From Amycolatopsis coloradensis (GTDB taxonomy: Bacteria; Actinomycetota; Actinomycetes; Mycobacteriales; Pseudonocardiaceae), in NCBI RefSeq assembly GCF_001953865.1, contig NZ_MQUQ01000017.1:124001-188000 (forward strand): a stretch of 64,000 bases of DNA, given 5' to 3'. Below the pieces are notes generated by a model. That model was not told where the DNA came from and made no database searches. It saw only the letters and a list, made by a program, of their open reading frames with translations. Position numbers and translations under genes: made by a program. The number at the start of each line of letters is the position of its first letter. Position 1 is the first letter of the stretch. Below, piece after piece: positions 1-7,787 of this stretch.

Positions 1-72
1 GCGGCGCAGGCGAAAGCCGAGCGCGATGGGCGCGATGTGAACGAGGCGATCATGGAGGCCGCACATGGCTGA
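1..72 (+). CDS. gltB: Glutamate synthase large subunit, 3' end only
   Basis: The last 23 codons of a gene entering from the left edge are in frame and stop at a TGA at 70-72. The tail is alanine- and charge-rich and too short to identify alone. The assignment rests on its 8-base overlap with gltD, the usual gltB-gltD operon arrangement. GltB would carry the glutaminase and FMN/iron-sulfur synthase parts of the enzyme. Confidence 0.6.
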   Translation, partial: AAQAKAERDGRDVNEAIMEAAHG

Positions 73-1516
73 CCCCAAGGGCTTTCTGACCACCACTCGC
101 GAGACGCCGAAGAGCCGTCCCGTCGACCTGCGCCTGATGGACTGGCGCGAGGTGTATGAGGACTTCGCGACGACGAAGCTGCAGAAGCAGGCCGGGCGCT
201 GCATGGACTGCGGTATCCCGTTCTGCCACCAGGGCTGCCCGCTCGGGAACCTGATCCCCGAGTGGAACACGCTGACCTGGCGCGACGATTGGCGTGAGGC
301 GGCCGAACGGCTGCACGCGACCAACAATTTCCCGGAATTCACCGGGACCCTCTGCCCGGCGCCGTGCGAGACGGCGTGTGTGCTCGGGATCAACGACGAT
401 CCCGTCACCATCAAGCGGGTCGAGATCTCGATCATCGACCGGGCCTTCGAAGAAGGCTGGGTCACGCCGGAGTCACCGGTCGTCAAGACCGGCAAGAAGG
501 TGGCGGTGGTCGGATCCGGCCCGTCGGGACTCGCCGCGGCGCAGCAGCTCACGCGCGCGGGCCACAGCGTCGTGGTCTTCGAGCGGGCCGACAAGATCGG
601 CGGGCTGCTGCGCTACGGCATCCCTGAATTCAAGATGGAGAAGCACCGCCTCGACCGCCGCCTCGAGCAGATGCGGGCGGAAGGCACGGAGTTCCGGACG
701 TCGGTGAACGTCGGCGTCGACCTCACCGTCGAGGAACTCAAGTCGTCGTACGACGCCGTGGTCCTCGCCGGTGGCGCGACGGCGTGGCGCGACCTGCCGA
801 TCGACGGCCGCGAGCACCAGGGCATCTACCAGGCGATGGAGTTCCTGCCGCACGCGAACCGCGTCGCGGCCGGTGAACTGGACGTCTCACCGATCAGCGC
901 CGAGGGCCTCGACGTCGTCGTCATCGGTGGCGGCGACACCGGCGCGGACTGCGTCGGGACCTCGCACCGCCAGGGCGCGAAGTCGGTGACGCAGCTGGAG
1001 ATCATGCCGAAGCCGCCGCTTTCGCGGTCCGACGCGCATCCGTGGCCGACCTACCCGATGATCTACCGCGTCTCGTCCGCGCACGAGGAGGGTGGCGAGC
1101 GGCTGTACTCGGTCAACACCCAAAGTTTCGCCGCTGACGAGGGAGGGCGCGTTCGCGCGCTGAAGCTGGTCGAGGTGCGCAACGAGGGCGGCAAGTTCGT
1201 CCCGGTGCCCGGCACGGAACGCGAACTGCCCGCCCAGCTGGTGCTGCTCGCGATGGGCTTCGTCGGCCCGGAGCGGGATGGCCTGCTGGAGGCGCTCGAC
1301 GTCGAACTGGATCCGCGTGGCAACGTCGCCCGCGACAAGGCGTTCAAGACCAGTGTCGACAACGTGTTCGTGGCCGGGGACATGGGCCGTGGCCAGTCGC
1401 TCATCGTCTGGGCGATCGCCGAAGGCCGCTCCGCCGCGGCCGGGGTCGACGCGTTCCTCACCGGACGGGACGTCCTGCCCGCCCCCATCGCCCCCACCGA
1501 CCGGCCCCTCTCCTAG
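65..1516 (+). CDS. gltD: Glutamate synthase (NADPH) small subunit
   Basis: This is the beta subunit of NADPH-dependent glutamate synthase. It takes electrons from NADPH through FAD and iron-sulfur clusters and passes them to GltB, which makes two glutamates from glutamine and 2-oxoglutarate in the cytosol. The protein is 483 residues, the normal family size. The N-terminal cysteine cluster CMDCGIPFCHQGC is at about residues 46-58, with a second group, CPAPCETAC, near residue 100. An FAD-binding GSGPSG lies near residue 150, an NADPH-binding GGGDTGAD near 290, and the C-terminal GDMGRGQSLIVWAIAEGR is typical of the family. The ATG lies inside the end of gltB, which supports translational coupling. 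A large palindrome follows the stop codon. Confidence 0.95.
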   Translation: MADPKGFLTTTRETPKSRPVDLRLMDWREVYEDFATTKLQKQAGRCMDCGIPFCHQGCPLGNLIPEWNTLTWRDDWREAAERLHATNNFPEFTGTLCPAPCETACVLGINDDPVTIKRVEISIIDRAFEEGWVTPESPVVKTGKKVAVVGSGPSGLAAAQQLTRAGHSVVVFERADKIGGLLRYGIPEFKMEKHRLDRRLEQMRAEGTEFRTSVNVGVDLTVEELKSSYDAVVLAGGATAWRDLPIDGREHQGIYQAMEFLPHANRVAAGELDVSPISAEGLDVVVIGGGDTGADCVGTSHRQGAKSVTQLEIMPKPPLSRSDAHPWPTYPMIYRVSSAHEEGGERLYSVNTQSFAADEGGRVRALKLVEVRNEGGKFVPVPGTERELPAQLVLLAMGFVGPERDGLLEALDVELDPRGNVARDKAFKTSVDNVFVAGDMGRGQSLIVWAIAEGRSAAAGVDAFLTGRDVLPAPIAPTDRPLS

Positions 1517-1538
1517 CGGTCGCTCTTCCCGCCGCGTT

Positions 1539-1590
1539 TAGTCCTCTACTTGCGTTGGTTGCGCGCGCAACTATCGCAAGTAGAGGACTA
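1539..1590. repeat. 52-bp palindrome after gltD, probable terminator
   Basis: Perfect 16-base arms, TAGTCCTCTACTTGCG at 1539-1554 and its reverse complement at 1575-1590, flank a middle that is itself almost entirely palindromic (GTTGCGCGCGCAAC). There is no T-run, so this is either a strong factor-assisted terminator or a mobile palindromic repeat. The same core, GTCCTCTA(C/G)TTGCG, is in the palindrome at 63681-63735 and as a half site near 30884-30897. Confidence 0.75.
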
Positions 1591-1774
1591 ATTGCGTGGC
1601 GTAATCGCCTCGTTGGTTCTTTCGGGTGATAAAACCGCCGAAAGAGGGTACTTGCGAGTGAAGACGCCGAGCTTTCGGTATCGGTTGTATCAAGGGGTAA
1701 GACCCGCGCGGCGGCGGGGACCGGCAAGACCTGCCGGAGCCGTCGAGCGGGTCCCGATGAGGGGGTTCCTTGCT

Positions 1775-3187
1775 ATGACCGTTGATTTGAGCGTGCCTTT
1801 GGAATGGAAGAAGGCCACCGGCGGCGCCGCGAAGATGCTCGACGAACTTCAGCCGAACATCCTCAAGGCACACGCTCGCGACCATTTCTCCGCGCTTTTC
1901 CTACGTTTTTCAGAGGCGGCGGCCGCGAAAAAGTTCCTCGCGTCACTCGTTCCGCTGATGAAGTCCGCGAAAACGCATCTGATCGAGGTCGACCGCTTCA
2001 AGGCCGAGGGCGTGAAGGGATCGCCCTACGTCGGCACCGGGCTGACCGCGGCGGGCTACCGGTTCCTGAAGATCGAGGCGCCGCAGGACGAATCGTTCCT
2101 CCGCGGCATGCGTGACCAGGAAACCCGCGAGAAGCTGAACGACCCGCCTCGTTCCACGTTCGATGGCGGATACCACCACGACATCCACGCCGTCGTCATC
2201 ATCGGTGACGGTGCGGACGCTCCGATGACCGCGCGCCGGAACGAGGTTCTCGCGCTGATTCCGCCGACGGTTTCCGTTGTCGCGGAGGAAACCGGACTCG
2301 GCCGGGTGAACGCCCAGGGCGAGGGGATCGAACACTTCGGATACGTCGACGGCCGGAGCCAGCCGCTCTTCCTGATCGAAGACATCCTCGCGGAAAAGTC
2401 CGGAACGGACGGGATCACCACCTGGGACCCGACCGCTCCACTGAACCAGGTACTCGTCCCGGATCACTCGGCTCCCGATCCCGGCGTGCATTTCGGCAGC
2501 TACTTCGTTTTCCGCAAACTGGAACAGAATGTACGGCGATTCAAGCAGGCCGAGGAGGCCTTGGCGGATCAATTGGGCCTCGCCGGTGAAGATCGTGAGC
2601 GCGCGGGTGCGATGATCGTCGGCCGGTTCGAGGACGGCACACCGCTGACCACGCAACGGGAAGACGGGGAGGAAAGCCCGGTACCGAACAACTTCGACTA
2701 CGAAAGTGACGACGCCGGCGCCAAATGCCCCTTCCAGGCCCATATCCGGAAGACGAACCCGCGGGGCAGCGGCGGCGCCGAGGAACCCCCGCAGGAGCGC
2801 CTGCACCTGATGGCGCGGCGGGGGGTGCCCTATGGCGAACGGGCCGACGACCCGAACGGCGACCTGCCGCCGTCGGCCCGGCCGAGCGGCGGGGTCGGCC
2901 TGCTGTTCATGGCGTTCAATTCGTCGCTGGACAACCAGTTCGAGTTCACCCAGGCGTCCTGGGCGAACAACCCGTCGTTCCCGATTCCGGACGCCGGGGT
3001 CAAGCCTCCGGGCCTCGATCCGGTCATCGGCCAGGGGCCGCGCCCGGAATCCGTCTACGCCAAGGAATGGGCGGGCACCCAGACGGTGACCGCGGATCCG
3101 TTCCCGCAGGCGGTGACACTGAAGGGCGGCGAATACTTCTTCATGCCGTCACTCGCCTTCCTGCGCGGACTGGGCGGGAAGGGCTGA
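1775..3187 (+). CDS. DyP-type heme peroxidase
   Basis: This is a dye-decolorizing peroxidase that uses heme and hydrogen peroxide to oxidise phenolic or dye substrates. The natural substrate cannot be told from sequence. The family signature GxxDG appears as GYVDG at residues 189-193, with the catalytic Asp at 192, followed by RSQP. The probable heme-ligating His is residue 323 in AHIRKTNPR. At 470 residues it is longer than the common bacterial 300-400-residue types and resembles the larger DyP classes. No signal peptide or Tat motif is visible, so it is probably cytosolic. An earlier in-frame start at 1592 would add a basic, low-complexity stretch starting beside the upstream palindrome. 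I therefore prefer the ATG at 1775, although its ribosome site is weak. A T-rich terminator hairpin follows, so it is probably a single-gene unit. Confidence 0.85.
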   Translation: MTVDLSVPLEWKKATGGAAKMLDELQPNILKAHARDHFSALFLRFSEAAAAKKFLASLVPLMKSAKTHLIEVDRFKAEGVKGSPYVGTGLTAAGYRFLKIEAPQDESFLRGMRDQETREKLNDPPRSTFDGGYHHDIHAVVIIGDGADAPMTARRNEVLALIPPTVSVVAEETGLGRVNAQGEGIEHFGYVDGRSQPLFLIEDILAEKSGTDGITTWDPTAPLNQVLVPDHSAPDPGVHFGSYFVFRKLEQNVRRFKQAEEALADQLGLAGEDRERAGAMIVGRFEDGTPLTTQREDGEESPVPNNFDYESDDAGAKCPFQAHIRKTNPRGSGGAEEPPQERLHLMARRGVPYGERADDPNGDLPPSARPSGGVGLLFMAFNSSLDNQFEFTQASWANNPSFPIPDAGVKPPGLDPVIGQGPRPESVYAKEWAGTQTVTADPFPQAVTLKGGEYFFMPSLAFLRGLGGKG

Positions 3188-3332
3188 TTTCCTCACGCAC
3201 TGTGGCCGGTTCCGGTGATCGGGCGGCGGGTTGTCCGCCGAACGTCACCGGAACGGACGCAAAACGGATATCGGTTCGGAGTCGACGCCGATAGCCCGCG
3301 AGACGGGCCGGTCCTGGGCGTGCCGGCCATCG

Positions 3333-3382
3333 GTGGGCGCCGGTCACACTGGGGGTGGCCGGCGCCCACTCTTCCCTTTTTC
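3333..3382 (+). terminator. Rho-independent terminator after the DyP gene
   Basis: Fifteen-base arms (3333-3347 and 3355-3369, one G-T wobble) enclose a 7-base loop and are followed by a pyrimidine/T-rich tract. The rest of the 300-base gap 3188-3487 contains no ORF with recognisable content; it should also hold the deoR promoter, which I cannot place. Confidence 0.75.
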
Positions 3383-3487
3383 TCCTTGCCGTCCCAAACC
3401 TGCCTCTTCTCTCCGCCCGTATCACGACGCGTAGTACTTTGTCCGATGCGGTGAGCGACTTATCGCGCTTCGGGGAGGGAGCTGGAG

Positions 3488-4273
3488 ATGAATCGGCATG
3501 AACGGCTGACGGCCTTATTGGACATGGTGGGGGAGCGGGAGAAAGTCGACGTCGAAGTCTCCGCGGGCGAACTCGGGGTCTCCCCCGCGACGATCCGCCG
3601 GGATCTCGATCACCTCGCAGGCCGCAATCTCGTGGTCCGCACCCGTGGTGGCGCCGTCGCGAGCAACGTCGCCTACGACCTTCCGTTGCGGCACAAGGCC
3701 GCGCGCAACGCACCGGAGCAGCAACGGATCTCGGCGGCCGCGGCGAGAATGGTCGATCCCGGCATGGTGGTCGGCCTCAACGGCGGCACCACGAGCACCG
3801 AGGTGGGCAGGGCTCTCGCCACCCGGCCGGATATGGGCGAGCCGAGCGGCGGCCCGTTGCTCACCGTGGTGACGAACGCGCTCAACATCGCCCACGAACT
3901 CGCCGTCCGGCCGAACATCAAGATCGTGGTGACCGGCGGGGTCGCACGGCAGCAGTCGTTCGACCTGTCCGGGCCGCTGTCCCATCTGTTCCTCGACCAG
4001 ATCTCGCTGGATCTGGTGTTCCTGGGGGTGGACGCGTTCGACCCGGTGCACGGCGCGCAGGCACACCACGAAGGCGACGCGAGCACGAACCGGCTGATGG
4101 CGGCCCGCGCGAGGCAGGTCGTCGTACTCGCCGACAGCGGGAAGCTCGGCGGTCACGCCTTCGCGAAGATCTGCGCGACCGCCGATGTCGACGTTCTCGT
4201 GACCGACGGCCGCGCGGATCCCGAGCGAGTGCACGCCTTCGAGGAGGAAGGCGTGCGGGTGGTCAAGGCTTGA
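3488..4273 (+). CDS. DeoR/GlpR-family transcriptional regulator
   Basis: This 261-residue regulator has an N-terminal DeoR-type winged helix at residues 1-57, with recognition region ELGVSPATIRRDLDHLA. It is followed by the sugar-phosphate-sensing domain (NGGTTSTEVGRAL, VVTGGVARQQSFDLSGP). DeoR proteins usually repress sugar or glycerol catabolism until a phosphorylated intermediate binds. The start is an ATG eight bases after GGGAGG. Its 3' end overlaps the end of the convergent ROK kinase gene by 11 bases. The kinase could make the signal sensed here, but the convergent orientation makes co-regulation only a guess. Confidence 0.88.
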   Translation: MNRHERLTALLDMVGEREKVDVEVSAGELGVSPATIRRDLDHLAGRNLVVRTRGGAVASNVAYDLPLRHKAARNAPEQQRISAAAARMVDPGMVVGLNGGTTSTEVGRALATRPDMGEPSGGPLLTVVTNALNIAHELAVRPNIKIVVTGGVARQQSFDLSGPLSHLFLDQISLDLVFLGVDAFDPVHGAQAHHEGDASTNRLMAARARQVVVLADSGKLGGHAFAKICATADVDVLVTDGRADPERVHAFEEEGVRVVKA

Positions 4274-5168
4274 GCAGGTCCAGGGCCAGCAAAGCCGCGC
4301 CGAGCCTGCCCGCCTCGTCGCCGAGCTGGGCGATCCGCAGTTCCGGCATCCGCTGGAATTGCAGGTTCGCGGCCAGCCAGGCACGGACCGGTTCGAGTAC
4401 GTAGTCACCGGCGGTGAACAAGCCGCCGCCAAGCACGACGACCTCCGGTGCCAGCAAGGTGACCAGGGTCTTGATGCCGTGACCGAGTCCGTCGAGGGCG
4501 TCGTTGACCACCGAGATCGCGGCCTCGTCCCCGTGCCGGGCGGCGTCGACGACCTTTTCGGCGCCTTCGGCGGGACGCCCGGTGTGCTCGCTGTAGCGGC
4601 GGGCGATGGCCGACGCCGAGGAGATCGCCTCAAGGCATCCAGTCGCGCCGCAGCCACACGGCAGCCGGTGGCCGACGTCGATGTGCCCGATCTCGCCGCC
4701 CTGCCCACCGGCGGCGTACAGCTTCCCGTCGAGCTGGAGCGCGGCCGCGATCCCGGTACCGACCGGAATGAAGGCGGCGTCGGTGCAGCCCTTGCCGGCG
4801 CCGACACGGAACTCCGCGAGCCCGCCGGCGCGGACGTCGTGCCCGAACGCGAACGGCAACCCCAGCCTGCTGTCGAGCAGTTCACCGAACGGGACGTTCC
4901 GGAAGTCGAGGTTCGCCGAGAACCGCGCCACTCGCTCGACGTCGTCGACGATGCCGGGGATGACCACGCCGACGGCGTCCGGCGTGCCGGTGCCCGCCTG
5001 CTTGCCCAGTGTTTCCACGATCCGCGCGACCTGGTCCGCCAGCGCCTCGCCATCCGCTCCGCGCGCCGTCGGCTCGCGCAAGCTGGCCAAGTCCTTCAGG
5101 TCCGCGTCGTACAAGGCCGCCTTGATGGACGTGCCGCCGACATCGAGTGCCGCCACCGCAGGTGTCAT
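4263..5168 (-). CDS. ROK-family sugar kinase (glucokinase-like)
   Basis: This is a 301-residue ATP-dependent sugar kinase of the ROK family. The phosphate-binding loop DVGGTSIKA is at residues 9-17. The zinc-binding cysteine motif CGCGATGC with following Glu lies in mid-protein, the hallmark of ROK kinases and regulators. There is no N-terminal HTH, so it is a kinase rather than a NagC-type repressor. The ATG at 5168 gives MTPAVAALDVGGTS; a longer frame upstream runs into the riboswitch region and was rejected. Exact sugar specificity (glucose, N-acetylglucosamine or N-acetylmannosamine) is not determined. Confidence 0.87.
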   Translation of the reverse strand: MTPAVAALDVGGTSIKAALYDADLKDLASLREPTARGADGEALADQVARIVETLGKQAGTGTPDAVGVVIPGIVDDVERVARFSANLDFRNVPFGELLDSRLGLPFAFGHDVRAGGLAEFRVGAGKGCTDAAFIPVGTGIAAALQLDGKLYAAGGQGGEIGHIDVGHRLPCGCGATGCLEAISSASAIARRYSEHTGRPAEGAEKVVDAARHGDEAAISVVNDALDGLGHGIKTLVTLLAPEVVVLGGGLFTAGDYVLEPVRAWLAANLQFQRMPELRIAQLGDEAGRLGAALLALDLLKP

Positions 5169-5224
5169 AGCTGGATTGTCACATTGACCGGACGCTTTGC
5201 GGAGACCTAGGCTCGACCGGCCAG

Positions 5225-5320
5225 ACGTCGGCACCCGGAACGCGGTGAGATTCCGCGCGGTCGCGCCACTGTGACCTCGAACCATCCGGTTCGGGGAAGC
5301 CAGACCCGGAGCCGTCGTGT
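5225..5320 (+). promoter_or_regulatory. Cobalamin riboswitch upstream of cbtBA
   Basis: The leader carries the conserved blocks of the B12 aptamer in order: a GGTGAGATTCC element near 5243-5254, the GCCACTGTGA block near 5265-5274, and GAAGCCAGACCC near 5296-5307. Adenosylcobalamin binding normally masks the ribosome site or ends transcription. Here the GAGGAGG of cbtB lies about 30 bases past the aptamer, which suits translational control. Boundaries are approximate. Confidence 0.85.
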
Positions 5321-5363
5321 CACCCCTGAAGAGGCCGCGCTAGCCCGAGGAGGTCCCACCGCC

Positions 5364-5570
5364 ATGTCCGAAGCGGTAGCCGCAGTACCCGTCCCGATCC
5401 GGATCCCCGTCCGAGAAATCCTGCCCTGGGCGGTGCTCGTCATCCTCCTTTCGCTGATCACGCTGTACTTTGTCAGCGCCGAGCAGGGTGCGGTGTCGGT
5501 GTTCGCGAACTCGTACGTCCATGAGTTCGTCCACGACGGCCGGCACCTGCTGGCCTTCCCCTGCCACTAG
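5364..5570 (+). CDS. cbtB: Cobalt transporter subunit CbtB
   Basis: This 68-residue protein has one membrane helix (about residues 19-38) and the C-terminal histidine-rich signature HEFVHDGRHLLAFPCH that defines CbtB, a predicted cobalt transport subunit. The ATG at 5364 follows GAGGAGG at 5347-5353; longer frames would run through the riboswitch. cbtA starts 14 bases after its stop, so the two form an operon under the B12 riboswitch. Confidence 0.9.
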   Translation: MSEAVAAVPVPIRIPVREILPWAVLVILLSLITLYFVSAEQGAVSVFANSYVHEFVHDGRHLLAFPCH

Positions 5571-5584
5571 GCGGCACGCGCCCC

Positions 5585-6367
5585 ATGATGAGGTCCTTGC
5601 TGGTCCGCGGCATGCTCGCGGGCCTGATCGCCGGTGTCCTGGCGACCCTTTTCGCGTACTTCTTCGGTGAGCCTTCGGTCGAGACCGCCATCGGTCTCGA
5701 AGGCGGCGCCGCGCATTCGCACAGCGCTCCCGACGCCGCTCCCGACGCCCACGAGCACCCTCCTGCCGACGCTGAGGCCGAGGAGGAAGAGCTGGTCACC
5801 CGTGGTGTGCAGAGCACTGTCGGCCTGCTGACCGGTGTCGGGCTCTACGGCGTCGCCGTCGGTGGCCTGTTCTCGCTGGCGTTCGCTTTCGTCTATGGAC
5901 GCATCGGCACCCTCCGGCCCCGGGTGACGGCCGCGCTGCTCACCGCGAGCGCCTTCGTGGTCGTGTTCCTGGTGCCGTTCCTGAAATACCCGGCGAATCC
6001 GCCGGCCGTCGGGCAGGCGGGCACGATCGGAAGCCGGACTTCGCTGTATTTCGGCTTCGTCGCGCTTTCGCTGCTGATCGGCATCCTCGCCGCGGCGTTC
6101 GGCCGGAAGCTGGCCGACAAGCTCGGCGCCTGGCGCGGCGGGCTGAGCGCCGCGGGCGGGTATGTCGTGCTGATCGCGGTGGCGGCGGCGCTGCTGCCGT
6201 CGATCGACGAGGTCCCCGGCGGGTTTCCCGGTTCCACGCTGTGGAGCTTCCGGCTGGCCTCTGTCGGCACCCAGCTGGTGCTGTGGACCGTGCTCGGCCT
6301 GACCTTCGGCACCTTGGCCGAGAAGGTGCTGGCGCGTAAGGAAGTCACTAGCCCGCAGCCCGGCTGA
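5585..6367 (+). CDS. cbtA: Cobalt transporter subunit CbtA
   Basis: CbtA is a predicted membrane permease for cobalt that works with CbtB. The 260-residue protein has about six hydrophobic segments. A periplasmic or loop segment near residues 38-65 is rich in His, Asp and Glu (AHSHSAPDAAPDAHEHP), a plausible metal-collecting stretch. It lies directly downstream of cbtB and shares its riboswitch. The last 20 bases overlap the end of the convergent decayed SDR gene. Confidence 0.88.
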   Translation: MMRSLLVRGMLAGLIAGVLATLFAYFFGEPSVETAIGLEGGAAHSHSAPDAAPDAHEHPPADAEAEEEELVTRGVQSTVGLLTGVGLYGVAVGGLFSLAFAFVYGRIGTLRPRVTAALLTASAFVVVFLVPFLKYPANPPAVGQAGTIGSRTSLYFGFVALSLLIGILAAAFGRKLADKLGAWRGGLSAAGGYVVLIAVAAALLPSIDEVPGGFPGSTLWSFRLASVGTQLVLWTVLGLTFGTLAEKVLARKEVTSPQPG

Positions 6368-6975
6368 CGGACTCCCACGAACGCCATTCCGCGACGCGGC
6401 TCTGGTGCAGGTCCACGATGACGTCGAAGTCCCCGTCGCCGAGCAACAGGCGGCGGGGCGGGGCGGGGCGTCACTGGCCCCAGTTCGAGGACGGCCTCGG
6501 CGACCTTCACCGGGTCGCCGGGGACATCATCGGCGTACTTCGTTATCAGCGCCGCGTGTACCGGATTGTAGGCCGGGTTCATCGGTGACGTCTTGAGGCG
6601 GGCGCCCATGAAGTCGGTGGCGTAGATCCGCGGCTCGACCCGGCCTTCACCCTGCCTCCGCAGCACGGGGAGCACGGCCTGGCTCATCCACAGCGCGCCG
6701 AAGAAGTTCGTCTCCATGATCGCCCGCGCGTCGTCCTCGCCGACCTCTTCGACCGCGCCCATCAGGCCGAAACCCTCTACCGTCTCGTAGACGGCGGCTC
6801 TGTCCGTGACGTCAAGAGGCAGGATGACCACTCTGCCTTCGCTCGCGGCGGCCAGATCGTCGAGCACCTCGGGGCGGCGAGCGGTGCCGACGACGTTGTC
6901 CCCGGCGTTGAGGACGTGCTCGGCGACGAGACGCCCGAGACCGCGGCCTGCTCCGGTGATGAACCAAGTGCGCAT
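6348..6975 (-). pseudogene. Short-chain dehydrogenase/reductase, decayed
   Basis: The frame starts as a classical SDR with the NAD(P) motif TGAGRGLG at residues 8-15 and continues to METNFFGALWMSQAVLPVLRRQ. Two in-frame stretches that SDRs require are missing. The NNAG region is cut so that VYETVE runs straight into GFGLMGAVEEV. The catalytic S...YxxxK block is gone, with GEGRV joined to EPRIYATDF. A frameshift in a GC-rich run near 6455-6470 then moves the tail (GDGDFDVIVDLHQSRVAEWR, ending at 6350) into another frame. With no catalytic Tyr/Lys it cannot be an active SDR. It is divergent from, and was probably controlled by, the adjacent TetR. Confidence 0.8.
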
Positions 6976-6993
6976 TTCCAGCTCCTTCGGGTC

Positions 6994-7012
6994 ACGAGAC
7001 GAACCGTCTCGT
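6994..7012. promoter_or_regulatory. Palindromic operator between the SDR remnant and tetR
   Basis: Eight-base arms, ACGAGACG and CGTCTCGT, are separated by three bases in the 59-base gap between two divergent starts. Size, symmetry and position fit an autoregulatory TetR binding site. Binding is inferred, not shown. Confidence 0.6.
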
Positions 7013-7034
7013 CTCGTTGTGCTACGATACCGGC

Positions 7035-7787
7035 ATGGCTGGAAACGTCAAGTCCCCGGATCCGACTCGGCGCAGCGAACGTTCACGGCAGGCGATCCTG
7101 ACCGCGACGACCGAATTGCTCGGCGAGGTCGGCTACCCGAAGCTGGCGGTGGAGGCGATCGCGTCGCGGGCGGGGGTGGGCAAGCAGACGATCTACCGGT
7201 GGTGGCCGGACAAGGGCGCGCTGGTGCTGGACGCGTACCTGACGCTCGTCCAGGGTGCGGGCGAGCTGACCTTCCCGGACACCGGCGACCTCGGCGCGGA
7301 CCTGCGCACAGCGCTCCGGTCCACGGTGAACCCCCTGGCGGACAAGGGTTACGAGGCGTTCTACCGCGCACTGCTGACCGCGATCCAAGGCGACGCGAAA
7401 CTGTCTGCGGAACTCGATGAGCGGCTGATGCGGCCGTGGCTGGAGGCGACCAGGGCACGCTTCCACCGCGCTTCGGAAGCCGGTCAGATCGACGGCGCGG
7501 ACATCGACGCCGCGGTGGATTTGCTCTATGGATCGGTCTATTACCGGTGGCTGCTGCGGACCGGACCGCTCACCGAGGAGTTCGGCGACTCGGTGGTCCG
7601 GCTGATGCTGCGCGCGCTGCGGCCAGGCTCAAGCACCGGGCGGGACGAAAGGCAGATCGACATTGACACCCGTTTCGATCAGGCGCAGGAGACGAGCGGT
7701 GTCGACGTGCTCCTCGACGGCGTCGGCGAGCCTGTCGAGCATGCTCTCCCGGAGCATGCCGAACCCCTGCGCCCCGGGGGCGGGTGA
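7035..7787 (+). CDS. TetR-family regulator with extended C-terminus
   Basis: The N-terminal HTH is clear at about residues 15-60 (VEAIASRAGVGKQTIYRWWPDKGALV), and the ligand-binding half is of the TetR_C type. The preferred start is the ATG at 7035; an upstream in-frame ATG would add six residues. Recognisable TetR sequence ends near residue 200 (LMLRALRPGS). The last 50 or so residues are read antisense through the 3' end of cobQ (159-base overlap) and look like readthrough after loss of the original stop. It lies next to the SDR remnant and the palindrome at 6994-7012, suggesting it once repressed that gene and itself. Confidence 0.8.
   Translation: MAGNVKSPDPTRRSERSRQAILTATTELLGEVGYPKLAVEAIASRAGVGKQTIYRWWPDKGALVLDAYLTLVQGAGELTFPDTGDLGADLRTALRSTVNPLADKGYEAFYRALLTAIQGDAKLSAELDERLMRPWLEATRARFHRASEAGQIDGADIDAAVDLLYGSVYYRWLLRTGPLTEEFGDSVVRLMLRALRPGSSTGRDERQIDIDTRFDQAQETSGVDVLLDGVGEPVEHALPEHAEPLRPGGG

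Noticed and set aside
1592-1774. Earlier start for the DyP peroxidase
   Set aside because: It would start next to the 3' arm of a palindrome and add a basic, non-conserved leader.
5893-6347. SDR gene extended to 5893
   Set aside because: Beyond 6347 the frame is antisense to cbtA and reached only because of a frameshift; the original SDR frame stops at 6348-6350.
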